Source: Streptomyces abikoensis (GTDB taxonomy: Bacteria; Actinomycetota; Actinomycetes; Streptomycetales; Streptomycetaceae). Taken from it: a DNA stretch of 64,000 bases. The notes beneath the pieces are model-generated. The model was not told the DNA's origin. It worked only from the letters and a program-made list of their open reading frames with translations, and ran no database searches. Numbering within the stretch: the stretch's first letter is position 1; every line of letters begins with the position of its first letter. Location: positions 1-64,000 of the forward strand of contig NZ_BMRT01000008.1 in NCBI RefSeq assembly GCF_014648775.1, read 5' to 3'. The position numbers and the translations under genes are program-made. Shown piece by piece: positions 49,768-59,289 of this stretch.

Positions 49768-50658
49768 TCAGCGGAAGGTGTCGCAGCGGGCCATGTCGCC
49801 CGTGGTGTAGCCGGTGGTGAACCACTGCCGGCGCTGGGCGGCCGAGCCGTGGGTCCAGCTCTCGGGGGTGACCCGCCCCTGGAACTTCTCCTGGATGCGG
49901 TCGTCCCCCACCGCGGCCGCCGCGGAGAGCCCGTCGTCGATGTCGGCCGTGGTCAGCTGCTTGATCAGCGGCCGGCCGGTGGACTTCTCCGGGGTGCTCG
50001 TCGCGTGCTTGGCCCAGACCCCGGCGTAGCAGTCGGCCTGGAGCTCGACCTTGACCGAGTTGCTGCCCGCGCCGGTGAGCCGGTCCTGGGCGCGGGAGAG
50101 GGTGCCCTGGAGGTTCTGGATGTGGTGCCCGTACTCGTGGGCGACGACGTACGCCTGGGCGAAGGGGCCGCCGCTCGCGCCGAACTTCGTCTTCAGCTCG
50201 TCGAAGAAGCCCAGGTCCAGGTAGACCTTGCGGTCGCCGGGGCAGTAGAACGGGCCGACCGCCGAGGTGGCGGCCCCGCAGGCGGTGTTCACCCGGCCGG
50301 TGAAGAGGACCGTGGAGGCGGGCGTGTAGGTCAGGGAGTGGCGGGGGAGCTCCTGGCTCCAGAAGGACTGGGCGCTGTTGACGATCGCGACGACGCGGCA
50401 GTCCTGGCGGGTGTTGGCGTCCTTGCCGGTGCGGCAGGTCCGGGAGACCTGCTGGTCGGTGCTGGGCGAGGGCGTCGTGCCCGGCCCCTGGGAGCTCAGC
50501 CCCAGCTCGTTCGGGCCGATGCCGAAGAAGAGGCCCAGGGCCAGCGCGATCAGCCCCACGATGCCCCCGCCGATGGTCAGCCCACCGCCCGGGATCCCAC
50601 CGCCCCGCTGGTCCTGCACCTGCGAGGTGTCGAGGTCCGCGTCGTCGTCGAACTGCAC
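49768..50658 (-). CDS. Neutral zinc metallopeptidase (YpfJ/KPN_02809 type)
   Basis: This 296-residue protein has an N-terminal Gly-rich cytosolic part, one membrane helix (GGIVGLIALALGLFFGIG) and an outer zinc protease domain with HEYGHH (H174, E175, H178) and the third ligand Glu in VELQADCYAG. Conserved YCPGDRKVYLDLGF and SAAQRRQWFTTGYTTGD are family marks. Cys pairs suggest disulfides. GTG 50658 (QFDDDADLDTS) is used because family members start there. Confidence 0.93.
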   Translation of the reverse strand: MQFDDDADLDTSQVQDQRGGGIPGGGLTIGGGIVGLIALALGLFFGIGPNELGLSSQGPGTTPSPSTDQQVSRTCRTGKDANTRQDCRVVAIVNSAQSFWSQELPRHSLTYTPASTVLFTGRVNTACGAATSAVGPFYCPGDRKVYLDLGFFDELKTKFGASGGPFAQAYVVAHEYGHHIQNLQGTLSRAQDRLTGAGSNSVKVELQADCYAGVWAKHATSTPEKSTGRPLIKQLTTADIDDGLSAAAAVGDDRIQEKFQGRVTPESWTHGSAAQRRQWFTTGYTTGDMARCDTFR

Positions 50659-50808
50659 GTGCCCACCGCCTCTCGGCTCCACCGCTCACCGGTAAGGGCT
50701 GTCCACCCCGAGTATCGGCGAATCGCCCCCGCACCGCGCTCTCCGGCTCGTCCGGCGTGGCGGGCGACCCCGCGAATCGGCTTGCGCGCCCCCGTTAGAC
50801 TGGTCCGC

Positions 50809-50832
50809 ATGGCATTCCTCCTCGTGCATTAG
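50809..50832 (+). CDS. Leaderless seven-residue leader ORF (MAFLLVH)
   Basis: ATG GCA TTC CTC CTC GTG CAT TAG encodes MAFLLVH. The ATG lies seven bases after a TAGACT -10 box (50796-50801), so the message would begin at or near the start codon. It lies 63 bases upstream of the ABC-F gene in the same transcript, as leader peptides of ribosome-protecting ABC-F genes do. Confidence 0.55.
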   Translation: MAFLLVH

Positions 50833-50895
50833 ACGGCGTCATCGCGACCCAGTCCGTCCTTCCGCCGTCCATCACTGCCCAGGAGTAGAACCCCC
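50832..50895 (+). promoter_or_regulatory. Possible attenuator between the leader ORF and the ABC-F gene
   Basis: GACGGCG (50832-50838) can pair with CGCCGTC (50863-50869) or, in part, with CCGTC (50854-50858), giving two mutually exclusive hairpins directly after the leader ORF. The ribosome site AGGAG at 50881 follows. Stalling on the leader ORF could choose between them. No transcript data support this yet. Confidence 0.4.
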
Positions 50896-52494
<1,599 letters not shown>

Positions 52495-52862
52495 CCGGCG
52501 CCGGGGCCGCTCTTGATCAGTGCGGTCCCGATCATTCGGCCGAGGCGTGATCCACCATCTGTGTGAGGGCGGCTCGTACCCCGTCACGGTCCGTCGCTCC
52601 GGCGCACGCGCTGTGCGGGATGCCGGGCGCCGTTCGCGCCGCGCGTGGCGGGGCCCTGTCTGACCTGCCGATTCGTCCCGCCACCCGTACGGCCGTACGA
52701 GCCGGATCATGTGGAATTGCCTGCTCCAGGGCCTGTCGCGGCCGGAAAACACGGACGTCCGTTCCCTTGGACTTCTTATGGACCTTGCCGAATGGGTGGC
52801 CAGGAGGCCGCCTAGGGGTGATCATGAGAGACAAGAGGCGCATCTCCCATGAGGAGGCACGG
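52495..52862. other. Gene-free region before the helix-turn-helix gene
   Basis: No gene is supported here. There is a perfect 14-bp palindrome, CGTACGGCCGTACG (52686-52699), and a 10-bp one, CGGACGTCCG (52752-52761), which could be operators. A few -10-like hexamers occur near 52780, but I could not place a promoter with confidence. Confidence 0.45.
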
Positions 52863-53084
52863 GTGGCCGAGACTCTGAAGAAGGGCAGCCGGGTGACCGG
52901 CGCCGCGCGCGAAAAGCTCGCGGCAGACCTGAAGAAGAAGTACGACTCCGGTGCGAGCATCAGGGCGCTGGCCGAAGAGACCGGTCGCTCCTATGGCTTC
53001 GTCCACCGGATGCTCAGCGAATCCGGCGTGGTCCTGCGGGGCCGCGGTGGAGCGACGCGCGGCAAGAAGGCCGCCTCGGCCTGA
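52863..53084 (+). CDS. Small helix-turn-helix protein, conserved in Streptomyces
   Basis: This 73-residue protein is strongly basic, with a helix (AREKLAADLKKKYDSGASIR) and an HTH-like core (SIRALAEETGRSYGFVHRML) of the MarR/resolvase-like type, then a Gly/Arg/Lys tail. I recall near-identical proteins across Streptomyces. It probably binds DNA; its targets are unknown. Start is GTG 52863 with GAGGAGG five bases upstream; the frame is open for 20 codons further upstream (RDKRRISHEEAR), but that start lacks a good ribosome site. Confidence 0.85.
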   Translation: MAETLKKGSRVTGAAREKLAADLKKKYDSGASIRALAEETGRSYGFVHRMLSESGVVLRGRGGATRGKKAASA

Positions 53085-53200
53085 CGCCGCGCACCTTGTG
53101 AGAACAGCGGTCAGGACAGTCCCACCCGGTCGGCCGACCGGCCGTCCGGGTGGTTACTGTGCAGTCAACCAAGATGACTGCGGGCAATACGGAGGCCCCC

Positions 53201-53992
53201 ATGACTGCCAGCGACACCTTGCTCGACCAGGACGGCGTACGGCTCACCGTCGATGACGCGGTGGCCACCGTCACCCTCACCAACCCCGCCAAGCGCAACG
53301 CTCAGTCGCCCGCGCTCTGGCGGGCGCTGACCGAGGCGGGACGGCGACTGCCGGGCACCGTGCGGGTCGTGGTGCTCCAGGGCGAGGGCAAGTCCTTCTC
53401 CGCCGGCCTCGACCGGCAGGCGTTCACGCCCGAGGGCTTCGACGGCGAGCCGTCCTTCCTGGATCTGGCACGCGGCAGCGACAAGGCGCTGGACGCCGAG
53501 ATCGCCGCGTACCAGGAGGCGTTCACCTGGTGGCGGCGCGCCGACGTCGTCTCCATAGCCGCCGTGCAGGGCCATGCCATCGGCGCGGGCTTCCAGCTCG
53601 CCCTCGCCTGCGACCTGCGCGTCTGTGCCGAGGACGCGCAGTTCGCCATGCGCGAGACCAGCCTGGGCCTGGTGCCCGACCTGACGGGCACTCACCCGCT
53701 GGTGTCGCTGGTGGGTTACGCCCGGGCGCTGGAGATCTGCGCCACGGGCCGCTTCGTCCACGCCGCCGAGGCCGAGCGCATCGGCCTGGCCAATGTGGTC
53801 GTCCCCCTCGCGGAGCTCCCCGCCGCCACCGCCGACCTCACCGCCGCCCTGCTGGCGGCCCCGCGCGACGCGGTCGTCGAGACCAAGGCCCTGCTGCGCG
53901 GCGCACTCGACCGTACGTACGAGGAGCAGCGCGTCGCGGAGCGCGCGGCGCAGGCGCGCCGGCTGCGCGACCTCGCGGGCCTCGGGGAGTGA
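53201..53992 (+). CDS. Enoyl-CoA hydratase/isomerase-family protein
   Basis: This 263-residue crotonase-fold protein has the oxyanion-hole stretches GEGKSFSAGLDRQAF and AAVQGHAIGAGFQLALACDLRV, and the region AMRETSLGLVPDLTGTHPL where the catalytic Glu usually sits. It probably acts on enoyl-CoA in fatty-acid breakdown; the exact reaction is unknown. ATG 53201 is chosen for GGAGG just upstream; an ATG at 53174 would add nine residues. It is independent of its neighbours. Confidence 0.9.
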   Translation: MTASDTLLDQDGVRLTVDDAVATVTLTNPAKRNAQSPALWRALTEAGRRLPGTVRVVVLQGEGKSFSAGLDRQAFTPEGFDGEPSFLDLARGSDKALDAEIAAYQEAFTWWRRADVVSIAAVQGHAIGAGFQLALACDLRVCAEDAQFAMRETSLGLVPDLTGTHPLVSLVGYARALEICATGRFVHAAEAERIGLANVVVPLAELPAATADLTAALLAAPRDAVVETKALLRGALDRTYEEQRVAERAAQARRLRDLAGLGE

Positions 53993-54116
53993 CGACGCGC
54001 GCCTCGCGCGCCCCGTCCCGCTGACCGGCGGCGGCCCGGACTCGCCCACCATCGACCGAGCGGGGCGCGGCGACCCCGCCTATGGTGGCTAGTGACGGGA
54101 AGAGAGGCGAGCGCCG

Positions 54117-54593
54117 ATGACGGACACATCGAGTCAGCCCCACCAGACCGGTCAGAAGTCCGGACCCGCCCCGGGCCGGCACCCCGGCTCGGGCAGGGAG
54201 CTGCCCGCTCCCGCCGAGCGGGGCCGCACCACCATCGCCGACGGCGTCGTGGAGAAGATCGCCGGGCTCGCGGCCCGCGACGTGGTCGGCGTCCACGCCC
54301 TGGGCAGCGGGCTGTCCCGCACCTTCGGGGCCGTCCGCGACCGGGTGCCCGGCGGACGGTCCGTCGCCCGGGGGGTGAAGGCGGAGGTCGGCGAGGTCCA
54401 GACGGCCCTCGATCTGGAGATCGTCGTGGTGTACGGCGTCGCCATCGCGGATGTCGCCCGCGCGGTGCGGGAAAACGTCATCTCGGCGGTGGAACGGATG
54501 GCGGGCCTGGAGGTCGTCGAGGTCAACATCGCCGTGACCGACGTCAAGCTGCCGGACGAGGAAGAGGAAGAGCCGGAGCCCAGGCTCCAGTGA
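54117..54593 (+). CDS. Asp23/Gls24-family envelope stress protein
   Basis: This 158-residue protein has a polar N-terminus and an Asp23/Gls24 domain (RGRTTIADGVVEKIAGLAAR, VALDLEIVVVYGV-like ALDLEIVVVYGVAIADVARA, ENVISAVERMAGLEVVEVNI), ending in a run of Glu. In Staphylococcus Asp23 coats the inner membrane through the anchor AmaP, and an AmaP-like protein is encoded in this same cluster. The group probably protects the envelope under stress. It is the first gene of a five-gene run. Confidence 0.88.
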   Translation: MTDTSSQPHQTGQKSGPAPGRHPGSGRELPAPAERGRTTIADGVVEKIAGLAARDVVGVHALGSGLSRTFGAVRDRVPGGRSVARGVKAEVGEVQTALDLEIVVVYGVAIADVARAVRENVISAVERMAGLEVVEVNIAVTDVKLPDEEEEEPEPRLQ

Positions 54594-54603
54594 GGAGCGC
54601 GTG

Positions 54604-54804
54604 ATGAGCATGGCCGTGGCCGGCATGATCGCCGGCATGGCTCTCGGATTCGCCGGCTACTTCGGGGGGTTCGGCGCCTTTCTGCTGGTCGCGGCGCTGG
54701 GCATCGTGGGCTTCGTGGGCGGGCGGCTCCTGGACGGCGATGTGGAGCCGGGCGAGTTCTCCCGGCTGCTGCGCCCGCGCGACCGCGACCGGCACGGGAG
54801 GTAG
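54604..54804 (+). CDS. Small two-helix membrane protein in the Asp23/AmaP cluster
   Basis: This 66-residue protein has two membrane segments (AVAGMIAGMALGFAGYF and FGAFLLVAALGIVGFVGGRL) and a charged tail ending RDRDRHGR, matching the small membrane members that occur beside Asp23 genes in actinobacteria. Function unknown. ATG 54604 is six bases from GAGGAG; a GTG one codon earlier is possible. It lies ten bases after the first Asp23 gene. Confidence 0.78.
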   Translation: MSMAVAGMIAGMALGFAGYFGGFGAFLLVAALGIVGFVGGRLLDGDVEPGEFSRLLRPRDRDRHGR

Positions 54805-54807
54805 GGC

Positions 54808-55164
54808 GTGGGGGGAGGACGCGCGGTGGTGCCCGCCGAGCGCGGCGCCACCCGGATCGCCGACCGTGTCGTCGCGAAGATCGCCTCCCGGGCGGCCCTG
54901 GAGGCGCTGGGCGCCACGGCCCCCGCCGAGGTCCACGCGCCCCCGCGCGCCAGCGTCATCGTCCATGACGGCTCCGCCCGGGTGCGGGTCCTCGTGGAGC
55001 TGGACTACCCCGCCGACATCGGCGCCCGCTGCCGCGCCGTGCGCGAGCGGATCGCCCAGCGCGTCGGGGAACTGACGGGCATGGAGGTGCCCGAGGTGCT
55101 GATCACGGTCGAGCGGCTGCACTCCGCGCACACCGGCCGGCTGTCGGGGGTGCGGGTGCGATGA
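54808..55164 (+). CDS. Second Asp23/Gls24-like protein
   Basis: This 118-residue protein repeats the Asp23/Gls24 fold in short form (RGATRIADRVVAKIASRAAL, VRVLVELDYPADIGARCRAV, GELTGMEVPEVLITVERLH). It starts three bases after the small membrane gene and overlaps the next gene by four bases. Two Asp23-like proteins in one cluster suggest they pair or form a mixed polymer at the membrane. Confidence 0.83.
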   Translation: MGGGRAVVPAERGATRIADRVVAKIASRAALEALGATAPAEVHAPPRASVIVHDGSARVRVLVELDYPADIGARCRAVRERIAQRVGELTGMEVPEVLITVERLHSAHTGRLSGVRVR

Positions 55165-55778
55165 GCGGTCCCGTGTCACTGGAGAAGACGGCCGAGGAGG
55201 AGGCGCCCCGGGCCGTCGGGGGCGGCCGCGTCCCCCGCTTCCGGTCCGCGCGCAGGCTGCCAGCCGCGCTGGTCGCGGCGGTGACCCTGACCGTCGCCGG
55301 GCTCTTCCTCTACGACGTCGCCGCCGTTCGCGCCGGCCGCCCCGCCATGGCCTGGCGCCGGCACCTGGCCCATGAGCTGGCGACCCGTCACCTCGGTGAC
55401 GGACTGGTGGTCGCCGGCGCGGTGGTGGCCGTCCTCGCCGGCTGCTGGCTGCTCGTCCTCGCCCTCACCCCGGGCCTGCGCGGAGTGCTGCCGATGCGCC
55501 GCGCGGAGGGCGCGGGCGACGACGGGGTCCACGCCGGGCTGGAGCGCGGGGCGGCGGCCCTGGTGCTGCGCGACCGGGTGATGGAGGTCCCCGGCGTCCA
55601 GGCCGTCCGCGTCGACGTGGGCCGGCGCGTGGTCCGCGCCCGGGCCCGCTCCCACTTCCGGGACCTGGACGAGGTGCGGACGGACGTGAACACCGTACTG
55701 GCCGAGGGCGTCCGGGAGTTGGGGCTCGCCCGGGAGCCGTCCCTGTCCGTGCACGTACGACGCCCGGCGAAGAGGTGA
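55161..55778 (+). CDS. DUF6286 membrane protein of the Asp23 cluster
   Basis: This 205-residue protein has two membrane helices (PAALVAAVTLTVAGLFLYDV and GLVVAGAVVAVLAGCWLLVL) followed by a cytosolic beta-alpha domain (RDRVMEVPGVQAVRVDVGRR, ARSHFRDLDEVRTDVNTVL). It matches what I recall as DUF6286, seen beside Asp23 and AmaP genes. It is probably a membrane anchor or partner of the Asp23 proteins. Its ATG overlaps the upstream stop. Confidence 0.82.
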   Translation: MSGPVSLEKTAEEEAPRAVGGGRVPRFRSARRLPAALVAAVTLTVAGLFLYDVAAVRAGRPAMAWRRHLAHELATRHLGDGLVVAGAVVAVLAGCWLLVLALTPGLRGVLPMRRAEGAGDDGVHAGLERGAAALVLRDRVMEVPGVQAVRVDVGRRVVRARARSHFRDLDEVRTDVNTVLAEGVRELGLAREPSLSVHVRRPAKR

Positions 55779-55842
55779 CCGGGGTGGGGTGGTCCGAGCG
55801 TGGCCCGGGGCGGTCCTCACGATGTCCAGGGGGGTTCTCGCG

Positions 55843-56439
55843 ATGCTGAGGACCGTCAACCGGCTGCTGACCGGGCTCGCCGGGGCGCTGCTGGTGGCGC
55901 TCGGCGCCGCCGTGCTGATCGGCGCGCTGGACCTGCCGCGCCGCTGGGGCTTCGAGCTGCCGTCGGCCTGGCCGTTCACCGGCCCGGACGACGTGCTGCT
56001 GCCCGGCGCGGACCTGCGGAGGTGGCGCGGCAGGGGATGGTGGTGGCCGGTGGTCATCGCCGTCCTGGCCGTCGTCGTCCTGCTGTCCGCGTGGTGGCTC
56101 TCGGCCCAGGCCCGCCGGGGCCGGCTGCGCGAGGTGGTGGTCCACAGCGGCGGTGGAGAGGTGGCGTCGGTGCGGGGGCGGGCGCTGGAGGAAGTGATGG
56201 AGGCGGAGGCCGAGGACGTACCGGGGGTGGAACGGGCGGCCGTCGTGCTGTCGGGACGCCGGACGGCGCCCCGGGCACGGATCGTCCTGACGCTGGGGGC
56301 GCGCGGGGCACCGGGGGTGGCGTTGGCGCGGTTGCGCGAGGAAGTGCTGCGCCACGCGCGGGTGTCGGCCGGGCTGACGCGCCTCCCGGCGGAGGTGCGG
56401 TTGCGGGCCGTGCGGCACCGGGCGGAACGGGTGGGGTGA
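55843..56439 (+). CDS. AmaP-like alkaline-shock membrane anchor protein
   Basis: This 198-residue protein has two membrane helices (LLTGLAGALLVALGAAVLIG and VVIAVLAVVVLLSAWWLSAQ) and a cytosolic tail with a beta-alpha fold (VRGRALEEVMEAEAEDVPGV, GAPGVALARLREEVLRHARV). This is the layout of AmaP, which tethers Asp23 to the membrane. ATG 55843 has GGGGGG eight bases upstream; earlier in-frame Met codons lack a ribosome site. It ends the Asp23 cluster, before the cobalamin riboswitch. Confidence 0.82.
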   Translation: MLRTVNRLLTGLAGALLVALGAAVLIGALDLPRRWGFELPSAWPFTGPDDVLLPGADLRRWRGRGWWWPVVIAVLAVVVLLSAWWLSAQARRGRLREVVVHSGGGEVASVRGRALEEVMEAEAEDVPGVERAAVVLSGRRTAPRARIVLTLGARGAPGVALARLREEVLRHARVSAGLTRLPAEVRLRAVRHRAERVG

Positions 56440-56534
56440 CGGGGCTCCGCCCCGCTCGCCGCCGTCGGCGCCCCTCCCCCGTGGCGACGGCGGGGGCGCA
56501 GGTCAGGGCGAGTTGACGCCCCTTCCCACCGCGT

Positions 56535-56700
56535 GGTGGACTTCCGGAGCCAAACGGCGACAGCAGAGGAAGCCGGTGCGAATCCGGCGCGGTCCCGCCA
56601 CTGTCACCGGGGAGTGTCCCCCCAACCGATGGCCACGGCGCGAGCCGGAAGGCCGGGGGCGGCGCGGATCCGGGAGCCAGGAGACTCTGGTCGCCGTCAC
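56535..56700 (+). ncRNA. Cobalamin (AdoCbl) riboswitch
   Basis: The conserved parts are present in order: GAAGCCGGTGCGAATCCGGC (56569-56588), the B12 box GCCACTG (56597-56603) in GTCCCGCCACTGTCAC, and GGGAGCCAGGAGACTCTGG (56672-56690). It lies just upstream of cobD and should switch off the whole cob operon when B12 is plentiful, by blocking translation or through termination before the ATG. Confidence 0.95.
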
Positions 56701-56743
56701 GTCGAGCCAGGGCGCGGACCCTGAGTGAGGACACCGCTTCGCC

Positions 56744-57706
56744 ATGCCCGGCCGCGATCGCTTCTCCTTCGCGTACGGCGCCGCCCTCGGGTTCGCCTGC
56801 GACCTGCTCCTCGGCGACCCCCGCCGCGGCCATCCCGTCGCCGCGTTCGGCCGGGCCGCGCAGGCCGTCGAACGCCGGCTGTGGCGCGACCACCGGGGGT
56901 ACGGCACGCTCCACACCCTTCTCTGCGCCGGTGGCGCGGTCGCCGGGGCCGGGCTGCTGACCCGCGCCGCGCGCCGCCACCGCGCGGCCGAGATCGCGCT
57001 GACCGCCGCCGCCACGTGGTCCGTCCTGGGCGGCACGTCCCTGGGCCGGGAGGCCCGGGCCATCGGCGGCGCGCTGGCCGCCGGGGACGTGGAGGTCGCC
57101 CGGGAGCGGCTGCCGCACCTGTGCGGCCGCGACCCGCAGGCGCTGGACGCCCAGCAGATCGCGCGGGCCGTGGTGGAGTCCGTCGCCGAGAACACCTCCG
57201 ACGCCGTCGTGGGCGCCCTCGTCTGGGGCGCCCTGGGGGGCGTGCCCGGGCTCGTGGGCTTCCGGGCGGTCAACACGCTCGACGCCATGGTGGGTCACAA
57301 GTCGCCCCGGCTGCGGCGGTTCGGCTGGGCGTCGGCCCGGCTCGACGACGTCGTCGGCTGGCCGGGCGCCCGGCTGACCGCCGCGCTCACGGTCCTCGCC
57401 GGGCCCGACCCGCGCGGCGCGCTGCGCGTGGCCCGGCGCGACGCCTCCCGCCACCCCAGCCCCAACGCCGGGCCGGTCGAGGCCGCCTTCGCCGGGGCCC
57501 TGGGCGTACGGCTGGGCGGCACCCTCGCCTACGCGGGGCGCGTCGAGCACCGCCCGGTGCTGGGCGAGGAGAACCGTCCGGTGCGGACGGCCGACATCGA
57601 GCGCGCGGTCCGGCTCTCGCGCCGGGTGTCGCTGCTGGCCCTGGGGACGGCGGTCACGGCCCGTACGGTGGGCAGCCTGTTCAGGAACACGGGGAGGAAT
57701 CGGTGA
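56744..57706 (+). CDS. cobD: Adenosylcobinamide-phosphate synthase (CobD/CbiB)
   Basis: This 320-residue membrane protein joins aminopropanol phosphate to adenosylcobyric acid in B12 synthesis. It has about four to five membrane helices and family motifs FACDLLLGDPRRGHPVAAFG, DPQALDAQQIARAVVESVAE NTSDAVVGAL and RRDASRHPSPNAGPVEAAFA. It is the first gene behind the riboswitch and overlaps cobQ by four bases (GTGA). Confidence 0.94.
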   Translation: MPGRDRFSFAYGAALGFACDLLLGDPRRGHPVAAFGRAAQAVERRLWRDHRGYGTLHTLLCAGGAVAGAGLLTRAARRHRAAEIALTAAATWSVLGGTSLGREARAIGGALAAGDVEVARERLPHLCGRDPQALDAQQIARAVVESVAENTSDAVVGALVWGALGGVPGLVGFRAVNTLDAMVGHKSPRLRRFGWASARLDDVVGWPGARLTAALTVLAGPDPRGALRVARRDASRHPSPNAGPVEAAFAGALGVRLGGTLAYAGRVEHRPVLGEENRPVRTADIERAVRLSRRVSLLALGTAVTARTVGSLFRNTGRNR

Positions 57707-59289
57707 CAGTCTCGGTGACAGCCGACAGGAGCGGGCGCACGGGCCCGCCGGGCGGGGGCCTGCTGGTGGCCGGGACCACCTCGGACGCGGGCAAGAGCGT
57801 GGTCACGGCCGGCATCTGCCGCTGGCTGGTCCGCAAGGGCGTCAAGGTCGCGCCGTTCAAGGCGCAGAACATGTCCCTCAACTCCTTCGTGACGCGCGAC
57901 GGCGCGGAGATAGGGCGCGCGCAGGCCATGCAGGCCGCCGCCGCCCGCGTCGAGCCCAGCGCCCTGATGAACCCGGTGCTGCTCAAGCCCGGGAGCGACC
58001 GCAGCAGCCAGGTCGTCCTCATGGGCAAGCCGGTGGGCGAACTCAGCGCCCGCGGCTACCACGCGGGACGCCAGGAGCAGTTGTTCGGCACGGTGACGGA
58101 GTGCCTGGCCGAGCTGCGGCGCACCCACGACGCCGTGATCTGCGAGGGCGCCGGCAGCCCCGCCGAGATCAACCTGCGCCGCTCCGACATCGTCAACATG
58201 GGCATCGCCCGCGCCGCGCGCCTGCCCGTGGTCGTCGTCGGCGACATCGACCGGGGTGGCGTCTTCGCCTCCTTCTTCGGTACGACAGCGCTGCTCTCCC
58301 CCGAGGACCAGGAGCTGATAGCGGGTTACGTGGTCAACAAGTTCCGGGGCGACGTGAGCCTGCTGGAGCCGGGGCTGGACATGCTGCGCGACCTGACGGG
58401 CCGGCGGACGTTCGGCGTGCTGCCGTTCGCCCACGGCCTGGGCATCGACGAGGAGGACGGCCTGCGGGTGTCCCTGCGCGGCGCGGTCCGCGAGTCCGTG
58501 GTCGCCCCGCCGCACGGCGCGGACGTCCTGCGGGTCGCCGTGTGCGCGGTGCCGCTGATGTCGAACTTCACGGACGTCGACGCGCTGGCCGCCGAACCCG
58601 GCGTCGTCGTGCGGTTCGTGGACCGCCCCGAGGAGCTCGCCGACGCCGACCTGGTCGTCGTACCGGGCACGCGCGGCACGGTACGGGCGCTCGCGTGGCT
58701 GCGCGAACGCGGGCTCGCCGACGCGCTCGCGCGGCGGGCGGCGGAGGGCCGCCCGGTGCTGGGCATCTGCGGCGGCTTCCAGCTGCTGGGCGAGCGGATC
58801 GACGACGACGTCGAATCGAAGGCGGGCACGGTCGAGGGCCTGGGCCTGCTGCCGGTGCGCGTGCGGTTCGCGGTGGAGAAGACCCTGGCCCGGCCGGTCG
58901 GCGAGGCCCTGGGCGAGCGCGTGGAGGGCTACGAGATCCATCACGGCGTGGCCGAGGTGCCGGGCGGGGACGAGCCGTTCCTGGACGGCTGCCGGGTGGG
59001 CGCGGTGTGGGGCACGCACTGGCACGGCTCGCTGGAGAGCGACGGCTTCCGCCGGGCGTTCCTGCGCGAGGTCGCGAAGGCGGCCGGACGGGCGTTCGTC
59101 CCCGCGCCCGACACGTCGTTCGGGGCGCTGCGGGAGGAGCAGCTCGACCGGCTGGGCGACCTGATCGAGGAGCACGCGGACACGGACGCGCTGCTGCGCC
59201 TGATCGAGGACGGGGTGCCGGGCGGGCTGCCGTTCATACCGCCCGGGGCGCCGCCACTGACCCGTTCCCTCCAGGGAGGCAACCGCTGA
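57703..59289 (+). CDS. cobQ: Cobyric acid synthase (CobQ/CbiP)
   Basis: This 528-residue amidotransferase amidates side chains b, d, e and g of adenosylcobyrinic acid. The N-terminal dethiobiotin-synthase-like ATP domain (GLLVAGTTSDAGKSVVTAGI, VKVAPFKAQNMSLNS, ICEGAGSPAEINLR) is followed by a glutamine amidotransferase domain with Cys in VLGICGGFQLLG and His in GTHWHGSLE. Full length. Start is GTG overlapping the cobD stop, with GGGGAGG upstream. Confidence 0.95.
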   Translation: MTVSVTADRSGRTGPPGGGLLVAGTTSDAGKSVVTAGICRWLVRKGVKVAPFKAQNMSLNSFVTRDGAEIGRAQAMQAAAARVEPSALMNPVLLKPGSDRSSQVVLMGKPVGELSARGYHAGRQEQLFGTVTECLAELRRTHDAVICEGAGSPAEINLRRSDIVNMGIARAARLPVVVVGDIDRGGVFASFFGTTALLSPEDQELIAGYVVNKFRGDVSLLEPGLDMLRDLTGRRTFGVLPFAHGLGIDEEDGLRVSLRGAVRESVVAPPHGADVLRVAVCAVPLMSNFTDVDALAAEPGVVVRFVDRPEELADADLVVVPGTRGTVRALAWLRERGLADALARRAAEGRPVLGICGGFQLLGERIDDDVESKAGTVEGLGLLPVRVRFAVEKTLARPVGEALGERVEGYEIHHGVAEVPGGDEPFLDGCRVGAVWGTHWHGSLESDGFRRAFLREVAKAAGRAFVPAPDTSFGALREEQLDRLGDLIEEHADTDALLRLIEDGVPGGLPFIPPGAPPLTRSLQGGNR

